Source: Geminicoccaceae bacterium
Lineage (GTDB): Bacteria > Pseudomonadota > Alphaproteobacteria > Geminicoccales > Geminicoccaceae
Length of the DNA stretch: 62,102 nucleotides
Assembly: GCA_020445645.1 (NCBI GenBank)
Contig: JAGRGG010000075.1
Coordinates: forward strand, 1-62,102
Direction of reading: 5' to 3'
Part shown: positions 38,962-50,918 of the stretch, piece by piece
How positions within the stretch are numbered: the stretch's first letter is position 1
Layout: every line of letters starts with the position of its first letter
Position numbers and translations under genes: made by a program
The notes under the pieces: model-generated
The model's input: the letters and a program-made list of their open reading frames with translations, nothing else
The model's database searches: none
What the model was told of the DNA's origin: nothing

Positions 38962-39978
38962 CTAGGCGCTCAAGCGCCGTTCCCCGCGCATGTCCTGAAG
39001 CCGCCGCTCCCAGGCCCAGGCGGTGGCGACGATGCGCTCCAGGTCGTCGTGGCGGGGGGTCCAGCCGAGGAGGGCCTTGATGCGGCGGCTGTCGGCGACG
39101 AGGATGGCGGGGTCGCCCTCGCGGCGGGGGCCGGTCTCGATCGGAAAGTCGACCCCCGTCACTTGACGTACGGATTCGAGCACCTGTCTGACGCTGAAGC
39201 CGTGGCCGTAGCCGCAATTGGCGACGAAGGGGTCGCCGCCCGCCGTCAGGTGGTCGAGGGCGAGCAGGTGGGCGTTGGCGAGGTCGTCGACGTGGACATA
39301 GTCGCGGATGCAGGTGCCGTCTTGGGTCGGATAGTCGGTGCCGTTGATCCGCATGGCCCCCCGCAGGCCGATCGCCGTCTCCAGCGCCACCTTGACGAGG
39401 TGCGAGTTATCGGGCGTCGCCTCGCCGATCCTGGCCTGCGCGTCGGCGCCCGCGACGTTGAAGTAGCGCAGGATGGCGAAGGTGAGGCCGGACGCCGCCG
39501 CCACGTCCTGCAAGGCCCGCTCGGCCATCGCCTTCGAGGCGCCGTAAGGGTTGATCGGGGCGAGCGGGGTGTCCTCGTCGATCGTCGCCTCGTCCGGCTG
39601 GCCGTACACGGCGGCCGTCGAGGAGAAGACGACGTGGCGGATGCCGTACTGGGCGCAGAGGTCGAACAGGCGAAAGGCGTTGCTCGCGTTGTTGAAGTAG
39701 TACTTCGCCGGGTTCTTGACCGATTCGCCGACCCAGATGTGGCCGGCGCAGTGGATCGCGGCGTGGAAGTTGCGGGACCCCAGGAGCCATTCCAGCCGGG
39801 CGCGCTCGGCGAGGTCGCCCCGCACGAAGTCGGCGCCGAGCACGGCCCACTCGTGGCCCGAATAGAGGCTGTCGTAGACTGTGACCTCGTGCCCGGCCTG
39901 GACGAGGTCGCGGACGACGTGGCTGCCGATGTAGCCGGCGCCGCCGGTGACGAGGACGTTCAGGGGGGCTCTGGCCAT
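38962..39978 (-). CDS. galE: UDP-glucose 4-epimerase
   Basis: A 338-residue short-chain dehydrogenase-like epimerase that interconverts UDP-glucose and UDP-galactose for polysaccharide synthesis. NAD is bound by GGAGYIG (12-18). The catalytic Y145 and K149 are in NPYGASK, with the partner serine/threonine in VVFSSTAAVYG. Further family marks are YFNVAGAD, RDYVHVDDLANAH and NCGYGHGFSVRQVL. It lies near other envelope polysaccharide genes, which suits a role in exopolysaccharide sugar supply. Copy C of the modular palindrome follows the stop. Confidence 0.95.
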   Translation of the reverse strand: MARAPLNVLVTGGAGYIGSHVVRDLVQAGHEVTVYDSLYSGHEWAVLGADFVRGDLAERARLEWLLGSRNFHAAIHCAGHIWVGESVKNPAKYYFNNASNAFRLFDLCAQYGIRHVVFSSTAAVYGQPDEATIDEDTPLAPINPYGASKAMAERALQDVAAASGLTFAILRYFNVAGADAQARIGEATPDNSHLVKVALETAIGLRGAMRINGTDYPTQDGTCIRDYVHVDDLANAHLLALDHLTAGGDPFVANCGYGHGFSVRQVLESVRQVTGVDFPIETGPRREGDPAILVADSRRIKALLGWTPRHDDLERIVATAWAWERRLQDMRGERRLSA

Positions 39979-40125
39979 TGCGGGTCCGTTTTCGCGTGGG
40001 GAAGGGCTGGGCTCGATCTTCGCACGGTCGTCGCTCGACGATGCGCACTACTCTAAGTTAATAACAACATCATGATGCGTCCGACGACAACCGGCGCCGT
40101 CGAGAGGGGTTCCGGGCACACCGCC

Positions 40126-40977
40126 TCAGCCGGCGGGGGCGCCCGAGCCGCCGCGCAGGGTCGAGAGGAAGCGGAAGCCTTCGCCCTCGATGACGAGGCA
40201 GGTGAGGTTGCCGGTGAAGCAGGCGCCCGTGTCGATGCCGAGCCGGTTGCGGCGGACGACGGGGGCGTTCTCGATCGTGTGGCCGTGGACGACGACCTTG
40301 CCGTGGTCGGCGGTCGAGCTGAGGAAGGGCTCGCGGATCCACAGGAGGTCGCTGTCGGCTTGCCTGTCGAGCGCCACCCCCGGCCGGACCCCAGCGTGGC
40401 AGAAGAAGTAGTCGCCGAGGCCGAAGCCCAGCTCGAGTCGGCCTAGAAAGGCCCTGTGCGCCTCGGGCATCCGCGCGCGCAGTTGCCCCCGCGCGTCCTC
40501 GATCCGTTCCTTGTCGGGAAGGTCGAAGTTCATCTTGACGCCGTAGCTGAGGAGGGTGGCGTCGCCGCCGAAGCGCAGCCAGCTCTGGCCCGAATCCTCG
40601 CCCTCGACGAACGCCTTCAGCCACAAATCGTGGTTGCCGAGGAGAAGGACGCGCTCGAAGCCGGGCACGGGGCGTCCGATCAGGTGGTCCAGGACCTGCC
40701 GGCTCTCGAACCCGCGGTCGACGTAGTCGCCCAGGTAGACGATCGTCCTGGCGAGGTCGCCGCCGCTCGCGGCGCCGTCCTCGGCGATGAGCGTCTCGAT
40801 CCCGCGCAAAAGGTCGATCCGGCCGTGGACGTCGCCGACGACGTAGAGCCGCAGGCCGAGCGGCAGGCGGGGTGCGCCACCGCCCACGAGGGGTTTCTCC
40901 ACGACCGGCGGCGCGCCGGGGCGGCTGAAGAGGCGCTTGAGCAGGGCCTTGGTCCTCTTGTGACTTCCGGGCGACAT
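40126..40977 (-). CDS. Metallophosphoesterase (PPP-type serine/threonine phosphatase)
   Basis: A 283-residue phosphatase with the full metal-binding signature: GDVHG (48-52), GDYVDRG (83-89), GNHD (114-117), then the histidines of FCHAGVRPG and VVHGHT. This is the bacterial PrpA/PphA-like PPP family, acting on phosphoproteins or nucleotides such as Ap4A. The first 40 residues are basic and variable. In related genomes such genes sit beside exopolysaccharide loci, and here it neighbours galE and a porin/export pair, so a role in controlling export is possible but unproven. Confidence 0.9.
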   Translation of the reverse strand: MSPGSHKRTKALLKRLFSRPGAPPVVEKPLVGGGAPRLPLGLRLYVVGDVHGRIDLLRGIETLIAEDGAASGGDLARTIVYLGDYVDRGFESRQVLDHLIGRPVPGFERVLLLGNHDLWLKAFVEGEDSGQSWLRFGGDATLLSYGVKMNFDLPDKERIEDARGQLRARMPEAHRAFLGRLELGFGLGDYFFCHAGVRPGVALDRQADSDLLWIREPFLSSTADHGKVVVHGHTIENAPVVRRNRLGIDTGACFTGNLTCLVIEGEGFRFLSTLRGGSGAPAG

Positions 40978-41131
40978 CCTAGCCGTGTTCCACGGCTTTG
41001 ACGACGCTTCATAGCGGCGCCGACGGCACGGTTGTTGCCACAAAGGAAGGGGGAAGGGTATGCACGGCCCCGGCTAGAGGGCTCGGGGCGGGCGCCGCCT
41101 CCCATCGCCCCGTTCAGGTTCGAGAGGAGAG

Positions 41132-42349
41132 ATGGCCGTGATGACGAGAACCCTTGCCGGCGCGCTGCTCGCCTCCACCGTGCTGCTGGCGCCCTTCGCG
41201 GGCGCCGAGGCGCAGCAGCGGCCGCCGGAGAAGAAGGTCGGCCCCTACGACCCGATCGGCCTGCGCCGCGGCGCCTTTCTCATCTATCCTTCGGCCGACG
41301 CCGGCGTCGCCTACGACAGCAACATCTATGCCGACGACCAGGACGAGGAGGACATCATCCTCACGGTGGCGCCGGCGGTGCGGGCCGATTCGCAGTGGTC
41401 GCGCCACGCGCTCAGCGTCGGCCTCGACGCCGAGGGCGCCGCCTACGTCGACCACGACGAGAGCAGCTACCTGGACGCCAGCGTCTTCGGCGAGGGCCGC
41501 TTCGACGTGCGGCGCGGCAGCTACGCCTTCGGCAACGCCCGCGTCGGCCGGATCCACGAGGACCGCGCCTCCCCCGACGACGCGGGCCAGGACGAGGTGA
41601 CGAACCTCTTCAGTTACGACGCCAACCTCGGCTACCGCTACGCCTTCAACCGCTTCTACGTCCAGCCGAACGTCAGGGCGACCAGGCTCGACTTCGAGGA
41701 CGGCGACGAGAACTTCCGCGACCGCAACCGCCTCGGCGCCGGCCTGCGCCTCGGCCTCGCCCTCTCGCCGCTCACCCGGGTCTTCACCGAGGTCGCCTAC
41801 GACATCGTCCGCTACGACGACACGACCCGCGTCAACCGCGACAGCGACGGTTTGGCGGCGCGCGTCGGCGCCGAACTCGAGCTTTCGGCCCTGTTCTCGG
41901 GCGAGGTCGCCGTCGGCTACACGCGCCGCGAGTACGACAGCAGCGCCCTCGACACGGCGCAGGGGCCTTCCGCCGAGGGCGCGCTCACCTACAGCCTCTC
42001 CGAACTCACCTCGTTCACCGGCAGGGTGAGCGCCGGCGTCGAGGAGACCACGGTCGCCTTCGACGGCGACCTCGCCACGGCCGACGTTCGGACCGAGATC
42101 AGCCTGGAGGCCAACCACGAGCTGCGCCGCAACATCCTGCTCAACGGCGAGGTCGGCTACGTCCACGACGATTTCGACGGCACGAGCCGCGCCGACGACA
42201 CCTTCTACGCCGGGGCCGGGGCCGAGTACCTGCTCAACCGCCTGTTCTCGCTCAAGGGCTCGTACCGCTACTCGACGCGCAGCTCCGACTCGAACGCCGC
42301 CGAGTACGACCGCCACCTGCTCTTCGTCGGCGTCAGCGCCCACTTGTGA
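41132..42349 (+). CDS. Outer-membrane beta-barrel protein linked to polysaccharide export
   Basis: A 405-residue protein with a signal peptide (AGALLASTVLLAPFAGAEAQ) and a barrel of alternating strands, fitting the BBP2_2 (putative beta-barrel porin 2) family. Recognisable pieces are SADAGVAYDSNIYADDQDEE, LTVAPAVRADS and an amphipathic C-terminal strand LLFVGVSAHL. Members accompany exopolysaccharide synthesis and export genes, and a Wza-like lipoprotein follows in the same direction. GAGGAGAG precedes ATG 41132. A role as outer-membrane exit or accessory porin for the polymer is inferred. Confidence 0.82.
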   Translation: MAVMTRTLAGALLASTVLLAPFAGAEAQQRPPEKKVGPYDPIGLRRGAFLIYPSADAGVAYDSNIYADDQDEEDIILTVAPAVRADSQWSRHALSVGLDAEGAAYVDHDESSYLDASVFGEGRFDVRRGSYAFGNARVGRIHEDRASPDDAGQDEVTNLFSYDANLGYRYAFNRFYVQPNVRATRLDFEDGDENFRDRNRLGAGLRLGLALSPLTRVFTEVAYDIVRYDDTTRVNRDSDGLAARVGAELELSALFSGEVAVGYTRREYDSSALDTAQGPSAEGALTYSLSELTSFTGRVSAGVEETTVAFDGDLATADVRTEISLEANHELRRNILLNGEVGYVHDDFDGTSRADDTFYAGAGAEYLLNRLFSLKGSYRYSTRSSDSNAAEYDRHLLFVGVSAHL

Positions 42350-42485
42350 TTCTTAAGGGTTTCCCCCTTGCCGCGAGCGTGCTTGCCCCGGCGGGGATTT
42401 CTCCCTATGAGGGTGCGCGGCACTCCGTCCGGCGGGACGGGAGCGCCTGCCGTTGCTCATGCAAGCGCCTTGGAGAGCTGAAGGG

Positions 42486-43076
42486 ATGATCCGGTTGTCG
42501 GCGAAGATGCTTGCCCTGGCCTTCCTGTTCCTGCTCGCCGCCTGTGGCGGCGGCCCCCCTTCGGCCGGCGTGGGCGGTGCGCCGGCCGCGACCGGCGAGG
42601 CCCCCGTGCAGCTGGAGGCCCAGCCCTACAGGCTCGCCTCGGGCGACCGGGTCCGCGTCAACGTCTTCCGCCACGAGGACCTCTCGGGCGAGTTCCAGCT
42701 CGACGGCAACGGCCGCTTCGCCATGCCGCTCGCCGGCGAGGTGAAGGCGGGCGGCCTGACGACCCGCGAGCTGGAGCAGGCGATCGCCAAGACCTACTCC
42801 GCGGGCTACCTCGTCAACCCGCAGGTGAGCGTCGAGGTGCTGACCTACCGGCCCTTCTACATCCTGGGCGAGGTCAACAACCCCGGCAGCTACGAGTACA
42901 AGGAGGGCATGACCGTCCTCAACGCCATAGCGCTCGCCTCGGGCTTCACCTACCGCGCCGCCAACGACCAAGTGCAGCTCAAGCGCGGCGGCTCGAACGC
43001 GCCCCCCATCGTCGTCACCGGCACGACCCAGCTCCAGCCGGGCGACGTGATCACCGTGCCGGAGCGCTGGTTCTGA
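42486..43076 (+). CDS. Polysaccharide export lipoprotein (Wza/GumB-like)
   Basis: A 196-residue predicted lipoprotein (lipobox LFLLAAC, Cys20) with a Poly_export domain (YRLASGDRVRVNVFRHEDLS at about 52-71, then GRFAMPLAGEVKAGGLTTRE) and one SLBB domain (FYILGEVNNPGSYEYKEGMT). These form the periplasmic ring through which group 1-type capsule or exopolysaccharide leaves the cell. It is shorter than Wza (about 380) and has no C-terminal membrane helix, like GumB-type exporters, so the preceding barrel protein may supply the outer-membrane channel. ATG 42486 follows AAGGG. Confidence 0.9.
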   Translation: MIRLSAKMLALAFLFLLAACGGGPPSAGVGGAPAATGEAPVQLEAQPYRLASGDRVRVNVFRHEDLSGEFQLDGNGRFAMPLAGEVKAGGLTTRELEQAIAKTYSAGYLVNPQVSVEVLTYRPFYILGEVNNPGSYEYKEGMTVLNAIALASGFTYRAANDQVQLKRGGSNAPPIVVTGTTQLQPGDVITVPERWF

Positions 43077-43251
43077 GGGCGCTTCGCCGGGTTCATCCCA
43101 AGAGCGCGGGCGCATAGTCGCGCGCGAAGGCGGCCCGCACGCCCTCCCGCCGCTCGGCTGAGGCGGACCGCCCGGGACGGCAAAGCCGTTTCCGGCCGCA
43201 CCGGGAATGCTCTAAGGATCGCGCGCGGCACGGCGGACGGGAAGCGGCGCG

Positions 43252-45171
43252 ATGGCGGGGACGGTGAGGGCGGGCGGACGGGCTCGGGGCTGGCGGAAGG
43301 CGCTCCTCGTCTACCGCGACCGGCGGGTGATCGCCGTCCTGCTGCTCGGCTTCTCGAGCGGCCTGCCGATCATGCTGATCCTGACGACGCTCAGCACGTG
43401 GCTCGCCGAGGCCGGGGTCGACAAGGGCACGATCGGGCTGTTCGGCTTCGCGCTCGCCCCCTACACCTTCAAGTTCGCCTGGGCGCCGCTCATGGACCGG
43501 CTGCCTTTGCCGCCGTTCACGGCTTGGCTCGGGCGCCGGCGCGGCTGGATGCTGGCCTGCCAGCTCGGCCTCATCGTCAGCATCTGGTGGCTGGGGCAGA
43601 CCGATCCGTCGCTCGACTGGCGGGCGACCTGGAACGCGGCGCTCGTCGTCGCCTTCTTCTCGGCGAGCCAGGACGTGGTCATCGACGCCTACAGGATCGA
43701 GCTTCTGCCGAAAGAGAAGCTGGGCGCCGGGGCGGGCGTCGTCGTGCTCGGCTACCGCATCGCCATGTGGGCGGCGACGGCGGGCGCCCTGCTCCTCGCC
43801 GACGCCGCCGGCTGGTCCACCGCCTACACGGGCATGGCGCTCCTCGTTCTCGTCGGCGTGCTGACGGTGCTCTCGAACCCGGAGCCCGAAGGCTCGACGA
43901 CGGCCCTCGTCGAACGGACGGCCTCGGAGGCCGGGGAGACGAAAACGCCCTTCGTTGTCCCGCCGCCCGTGGCCCTCAGGGGCCTGGGCGGGGCGCTGCT
44001 CCTGATCGTCCTCTGGCTCGTCCTCGCCGAGCCCGTCTCCTTCCTCTTCGGCCTTCTCTCCCCCTATCACGCCGAGGGCTGGGGCCTCGGCCCCCTCGTC
44101 GTCCTCGCCGGCAACGCCGCCATCCTCGGGCTCGGCCTGCGGGCGGGCTGGCGCCTCTGGCGGCTGGCGCCGACCGCCCCCGCCGACCTCAAGTCCTACG
44201 TCCTCCTGGCCCTTGCCTGTGCCGTGATCCGGATCGTCTGGTACGCGCTCGGCGCCCAGCCGCCCTTCTTCGGCGAGGCCTACGGCTGGCTGCTCCTCGC
44301 CCTGATCGGCCTCCTCACCAACACGGCCCTCGCGCTCGCCGATGTGGCGCCCTTCCCGCTTGCCGCCTTCACGACGCCCGGCTGGGTGATGGTGCTCTCG
44401 TTCTGGGCCGAGTTCCTCGTCCTCGTCTGGGTCTACGCCTACGCCTCTTTCGGCCCCCGCACCCTCGCCACGTTCGGCGCCGCGGCGCCCGAGGACGAGT
44501 CCCGCCTGCAACTGTGGACCCGCCGCGCCGTCGTCGAGCCGTTCTACGACTTCTTCCACCGCTACGGGGTCAAAACGGCGGTCGCCATCCTCGTCCTCAT
44601 CTCGCTCTTCAAGGCGAGCGACGTCGTCCTCACCTTGATGGCGAACCCCTTCTACATCGAGCTGGGGTTCACGAAGGCCGACATCGCCTGGGTGTCGAAG
44701 ACGTTCGGCCTCTGGATGACCTTGCTCGGCGGCCTCGCCGGCGGCAGCGTCGTCTTCCGCCTCGGCCTTACCCGCTCGCTCTCGCTCGCCGTCGTCGTCA
44801 TGGCGCTGTCCAACCTGATGTTCGTCCTCCTGGCGTGGCAGGGGCCCAACCTGTTCATCTTCATGGCCGTCATCATGGTCGAAAACGTCTCGGGCGGGCT
44901 CGGCACGGCCGTCTTCGTCGCCTACCTCTCGGCGCTTTGCAACGTGCGCTACACGGCCGTGCAGTACGCGCTCCTCACCTCGTTCATGCAGCTTCTGGGC
45001 AAATTCGTCATCGTCCCCTCGTCCGGCTACTACGCGGAAAGCGTCGGCTGGGTGGGCTTCTTCGCCAGTTCCGCCCTCCTCTCTTTGCCGGCCCTGCTGC
45101 TCGTCTGGGCGCTCCGCCGCCGGGAACCCGAAGGCGTGTTCGAAGGGGAGGCGAAAACGCGCCCGGCTTGA
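43252..45171 (+). CDS. AmpG-like MFS muropeptide permease
   Basis: A 639-residue inner-membrane transporter of the AmpG branch of the major facilitator superfamily, which imports anhydromuropeptides for cell-wall recycling. Typical AmpG stretches are LLGFSSGLPIMLILTTLSTW, LAPYTFKFAWAPLMDRLPLP, SASQDVVIDAYRIELLP and YTAVQYALLTSFMQLLG. A long middle insertion with extra hydrophobic segments (about 240-400) makes it larger than E. coli AmpG (491), as in other alphaproteobacterial copies. The gene appears monocistronic. No beta-lactamase gene is nearby. Confidence 0.88.
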   Translation: MAGTVRAGGRARGWRKALLVYRDRRVIAVLLLGFSSGLPIMLILTTLSTWLAEAGVDKGTIGLFGFALAPYTFKFAWAPLMDRLPLPPFTAWLGRRRGWMLACQLGLIVSIWWLGQTDPSLDWRATWNAALVVAFFSASQDVVIDAYRIELLPKEKLGAGAGVVVLGYRIAMWAATAGALLLADAAGWSTAYTGMALLVLVGVLTVLSNPEPEGSTTALVERTASEAGETKTPFVVPPPVALRGLGGALLLIVLWLVLAEPVSFLFGLLSPYHAEGWGLGPLVVLAGNAAILGLGLRAGWRLWRLAPTAPADLKSYVLLALACAVIRIVWYALGAQPPFFGEAYGWLLLALIGLLTNTALALADVAPFPLAAFTTPGWVMVLSFWAEFLVLVWVYAYASFGPRTLATFGAAAPEDESRLQLWTRRAVVEPFYDFFHRYGVKTAVAILVLISLFKASDVVLTLMANPFYIELGFTKADIAWVSKTFGLWMTLLGGLAGGSVVFRLGLTRSLSLAVVVMALSNLMFVLLAWQGPNLFIFMAVIMVENVSGGLGTAVFVAYLSALCNVRYTAVQYALLTSFMQLLGKFVIVPSSGYYAESVGWVGFFASSALLSLPALLLVWALRRREPEGVFEGEAKTRPA

Positions 45172-45229
45172 CCGCCGGGGGCGGCCCTGTCAGGTTCGGC
45201 GCAACAGACCGAGCCTTGGGAGGTTGGAG

Positions 45230-46201
45230 ATGGTCATGACGAAGCTGCGGGCGCTCGCCTGCGGGACGGCGGCGGCGGCGATGCTGGGTGGTGCGCTGCC
45301 GGCGGCGGCGGAGACGTTCATCACGATCGGCACCGGCGGGCAGACGGGCGTCTACTACGTCGTCGGCCAGTCGATCTGCCGCCTCGTCAACCGTGAGGCA
45401 TCGAAGCACGGGATCAAGTGCACCGCCCCCTCGACCGGCGGCTCGATCGCCAACGTCAACGCCATCAAGTCCGGGCAGATGGACATGGGCGTCGCCCAGT
45501 CGGACGTGCAGTACAACGCCTACGAAGGCAAGGGCGATTACGAGGGCGACAAGTTCGACAAGCTGCGCTGCGTCTTCGCCGTCCATCCCGAGCCCTACAC
45601 GGTGGTGGCGCGCAAGGACGCCAAGGTCGAGAACTTCGACGACCTCAAGGGCAAGCGGGTCAACGTCGGCAACCCAGGGTCGGGTAGCCTGACGACGACC
45701 GAGGTGGTCCTGAAGGCCAAGGGCTGGACGATGGGCGACTTCGCGCTCGCCTCGCAGCTCAAGCCCGCCGAGCAGGCGGCCGCCTTGGGTGACAACAAGG
45801 TCGACGCCATCATCTACACCGTCGGCCACCCGAACGGCTCGATCCAGGAGGCGACGGCGACCGTCGACGCCAACCTGGTCAACGTGACCGGCCCCGAGAT
45901 CGACAAGCTCGTCGCCGACAACCCCTACTACGCCAAGGCGACGATCCCGGGCGGCATGTACCCCGGCACCGATAAGGACACCCAGACCTTCGGCGTCAAG
46001 GCCACCTTCGTCACCTCGGCCGACACCCCGGACGAGGTGATCTACGAGGTCACGAAGGCGGTGTTCGACAATTTCGACCGTTTCAAGAAGCTGCACCCGG
46101 CCTTCGCCGACCTGAAGCCGGAGGAGATGATCAAGGAAGGCTGCACGGCGCCGATCCATGCGGGCGCCGAGAAGTACTACAAGGAAAAGGGCATGATGTA
46201 G
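45230..46201 (+). CDS. TAXI-type TRAP transporter substrate-binding protein
   Basis: A 323-residue periplasmic protein with a signal peptide (LRALACGTAAAAMLGGALPAAAE) and the TAXI-family opening FITIGTGGQTGVYYVVGQSI. Later marks are STGGSIANVNAIKSGQMDMG, VNVGNPGSGSLTT and a C-terminal EKYYKEKGM. TAXI proteins capture small organic acids or glutamate-like solutes and hand them to a fused DctQM permease; the ligand is not predictable here. ATG 45230 has GGGAGG 6 nt upstream; TTG 45224 and ATG 45236 are alternatives. The cognate permease follows after 130 nt. Confidence 0.92.
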   Translation: MVMTKLRALACGTAAAAMLGGALPAAAETFITIGTGGQTGVYYVVGQSICRLVNREASKHGIKCTAPSTGGSIANVNAIKSGQMDMGVAQSDVQYNAYEGKGDYEGDKFDKLRCVFAVHPEPYTVVARKDAKVENFDDLKGKRVNVGNPGSGSLTTTEVVLKAKGWTMGDFALASQLKPAEQAAALGDNKVDAIIYTVGHPNGSIQEATATVDANLVNVTGPEIDKLVADNPYYAKATIPGGMYPGTDKDTQTFGVKATFVTSADTPDEVIYEVTKAVFDNFDRFKKLHPAFADLKPEEMIKEGCTAPIHAGAEKYYKEKGMM

Positions 46202-46246
46202 GCGGATCTTTTCAGGGCGCGGCGGAACGGCGCCGCCGCGCGCGCC

Positions 46247-46272
46247 GGCGCCGGTCCCTCGACCGGGGCGCC
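46247..46272 (+). promoter_or_regulatory. GC-rich hairpin between TRAP binding protein and permease
   Basis: CCGGTC and GACCGG (46251-46256 and 46261-46266) form a tight stem over 4 nt inside larger GC-rich inverted repeats. Such hairpins after binding-protein genes often protect the upstream mRNA or attenuate read-through, giving more binding protein than permease. That role is inferred from position. Confidence 0.4.
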
Positions 46273-46331
46273 GGGGCCAGGGCGCCGGGGGGCAAGAGGC
46301 GGCTGGAAAAGCCGTCCAGAGGGAAGAGACG

Positions 46332-48953
<2,622 letters not shown>

Positions 48954-48960
48954 GCCGGCA

Positions 48961-48972
48961 GACGCGAAGCGT
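48961..48972 (-). repeat. Short repeat-arm remnant after the GST gene
   Basis: GACGCGAAGCGT, the 12-bp core of the arm, lies 2 bp beyond the GST stop codon (48975), in the same gene-relative orientation as the other copies, and 7 bp after the TRAP permease stop. Confidence 0.55.
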
Positions 48973-48974
48973 CG

Positions 48975-49583
48975 TCAGACCGGCTTCGTCGCGCGCATCG
49001 ACGGCCGTTCCGAGAACGCCTCGAACCATGCTTCGAGCTTCGGCCGTCCTTCGCGCCAGCCGTCGGCGTCGAAGCGGAAGTCGAGGTAGCCGAGCGCTGC
49101 CGCGACGGCGACGTGGCCGATGTCGGGCAGGGCCGAAAAGTCGGCCGCCTCGTCCTCCAGCCAGTCGAGCCCGTCGCGGATCTTGAGCTTCTGGTTCGTC
49201 GTCCAGACCTCCCAGCGGGCCTCCTCGGGGCGCAGGGTCTCCTCGTAGCGGACGCCGACGGCGGCCTCCATCATGCCGTCGGCCAGCGCCTCGCGGGTGA
49301 GCGCCGCCCAGCGGGCCTGCCCGTCGCCGGGCACGAAGCGGCGTCCGCCGTGCAGCCGGTCCAGGTACTCGCAGATCACCCGGCTGTCGTAGAGGGCCTG
49401 CCCGTTGTCGAGGACGAGGCAGGGGATCTTGCCGAGCGGGTTCCGACGCGTGAGGCGCGGGTCCGGGTCGATCGGCGAGGCGCGCACGACCTCCCGGTCG
49501 ATCCGCTCGCCGAGCCCGGTCTCGTGGGCGAGGACCAGCACCTTGCGGACGAAGGGAGAGGCGGGGCTGAAGAGCAGCTTCAT
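48975..49583 (-). CDS. Glutathione S-transferase family protein
   Basis: A 202-residue GST with an N-terminal thioredoxin-like domain (MKLLFSPASPFVRKVLVLAH; serine in SPFVRK as likely catalytic residue; NPLGKIPCLVL and DSRVICEYLD for glutathione binding) and an all-helical C-terminal domain. It resembles the small YibF-like bacterial GSTs rather than maleylacetoacetate isomerase. ATG 49583 starts exactly at the fold; no useful upstream extension is seen. It stands alone, convergent with the TRAP operon, and its substrate is unknown. Confidence 0.9.
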   Translation of the reverse strand: MKLLFSPASPFVRKVLVLAHETGLGERIDREVVRASPIDPDPRLTRRNPLGKIPCLVLDNGQALYDSRVICEYLDRLHGGRRFVPGDGQARWAALTREALADGMMEAAVGVRYEETLRPEEARWEVWTTNQKLKIRDGLDWLEDEAADFSALPDIGHVAVAAALGYLDFRFDADGWREGRPKLEAWFEAFSERPSMRATKPV

Positions 49584-49650
49584 GCGCTGAGGCTCCAAGG
49601 CGGCGGATCGTTCCGCCCACCGTCCTAGCCGCATGGCCCCGCCGCGTCAC

Positions 49651-49676
49651 GCCCCGCGCCAGCGGACGCGAAGCGT
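49651..49676 (-). repeat. Single repeat arm after the O-antigen ligase gene
   Basis: Starting 9 bp beyond the stop codon of the O-antigen ligase-like gene (49686) is one arm containing CGCGTCCGCTGGCGCGGGGC in the gene's direction. No facing arm or T-tract is present. The GST start (49583) lies 67 bp further on. Confidence 0.75.
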
Positions 49677-49685
49677 ATCTCACCC

Positions 49686-50918
49686 TCAAGCGGGCGCCGT
49701 TGCCAGGGCTAGGTCCGCCGGCGCCGCGGTCCGCCGCCCGCCCCGGCAGCGGGCCAGGGCCTCGACGCGCAGGCGCTCCTCCTGGACGACGAAGAGGAGG
49801 AAGAGGCCGTAGAGGGTGCTCAGCTTCTCGCCGAAGAACACGCTCGTGAGCCCGCCGAGGAGGAGGTAGACGGTGAGCACGAGGCCGTAGGAGACGAGCC
49901 CCGTCTGGCGCTGGAAGCGGACGCCCTGGGCGACGACGGCGACGAGGAAGAGGGTGATGAGGGCGACGCCGATCCCCCCGCTCTCGAAGGCCACCTGGAG
50001 CCAGAGGTTGTGGGCGTGGCCCGGCGCCCAGTTGTTCCAAAGGGCGTAGAAATAGTCCTGGTAGGTGCCAAAGCCGAAGCCGCCGAAGGGGCGCTTGACA
50101 ATCTCGTTCCAGGTGAGCTCCCAGACGATCGTCCGGCCAGAAAGGCTTTCCTCGTTGCCCTTCGAGATGAGCGGCAGGAGGATGTCGACGGCGACGTAGA
50201 GCCCGCCGCCGATGAAGATTCCGCCCATGAGCACCCAGAGGCGCTTCGCCCCCTTGGCGGCGAAGAACCACGCGGCGAACGCGGCGATGACGAAGAAGGC
50301 GCTAAGCGAGCGGCCCTTCGTCGCCAGCATGGTGACGAGGGAACAGGCCATGAAGGCCCAGACCCGGGCCCTGTAGGGGTCGAGCCCGGCGCGGGCGCGG
50401 TTGAAGGCCCAGACCATGCCGACCAGCATGCCGGCCGCCGTGACGAGGGTCAGCGTCTGCTGGTGCATCATGACGCCCTTGAGGCGCCACGCCGCCTCGG
50501 TGCCCTTGACCCAGGAGGCGCCGACAGCTGCGCCGGCCCAGCTCCAGAGCATGACGACCGACATCGCACCCATGAGCGCCACGGCCGTGCGGTAGGGCCG
50601 CTCGTCGGAAAGGGCCAGGACGGCCAGCAGGGTGATCCAAAGGACGAGGATGTGGCTGCGCCCCTCGGCGGGGGCGACCGACCAGAACTGCGTCACGCCG
50701 AGCCAGAGCAGATAGAGGGCGTAGAGGAGGACGGGCGGGCTCACGAGCACACGCCAGTTCGTCCGCAACAACAGCGGCACGCGGGCGAGCAGGACGAGGG
50801 TGAGGAGCGCCAGGACGATCGGCGCCCAGATCCGCCGCTCCTCCTCGCCCGTCCGCACCGAGTGGGCGTTGATGAGGAAGACGGCGAGCAGGTAGAAGAG
50901 GAGCGTCAGCCAGCGCAC
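49686..50918 (-). CDS. O-antigen ligase/polysaccharide polymerase family protein
   Basis: A 410-residue inner-membrane protein with around ten to twelve transmembrane helices and a Wzy_C/O-antigen ligase core: SLSGRTIVWELTWNEIVKRP, FGGFGFGTYQDYFYALWNNW, then AHNLWLQVAFESGGIG. The arginine and the histidine of this periplasmic loop are conserved in WaaL and Wzy. It could polymerise the exopolysaccharide exported by the nearby Wza-like protein or ligate O-antigen; sequence alone does not decide. It is transcribed alone, away from the other polysaccharide genes. Confidence 0.85.
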   Translation of the reverse strand: MRWLTLLFYLLAVFLINAHSVRTGEEERRIWAPIVLALLTLVLLARVPLLLRTNWRVLVSPPVLLYALYLLWLGVTQFWSVAPAEGRSHILVLWITLLAVLALSDERPYRTAVALMGAMSVVMLWSWAGAAVGASWVKGTEAAWRLKGVMMHQQTLTLVTAAGMLVGMVWAFNRARAGLDPYRARVWAFMACSLVTMLATKGRSLSAFFVIAAFAAWFFAAKGAKRLWVLMGGIFIGGGLYVAVDILLPLISKGNEESLSGRTIVWELTWNEIVKRPFGGFGFGTYQDYFYALWNNWAPGHAHNLWLQVAFESGGIGVALITLFLVAVVAQGVRFQRQTGLVSYGLVLTVYLLLGGLTSVFFGEKLSTLYGLFLLFVVQEERLRVEALARCRGGRRTAAPADLALATAPA

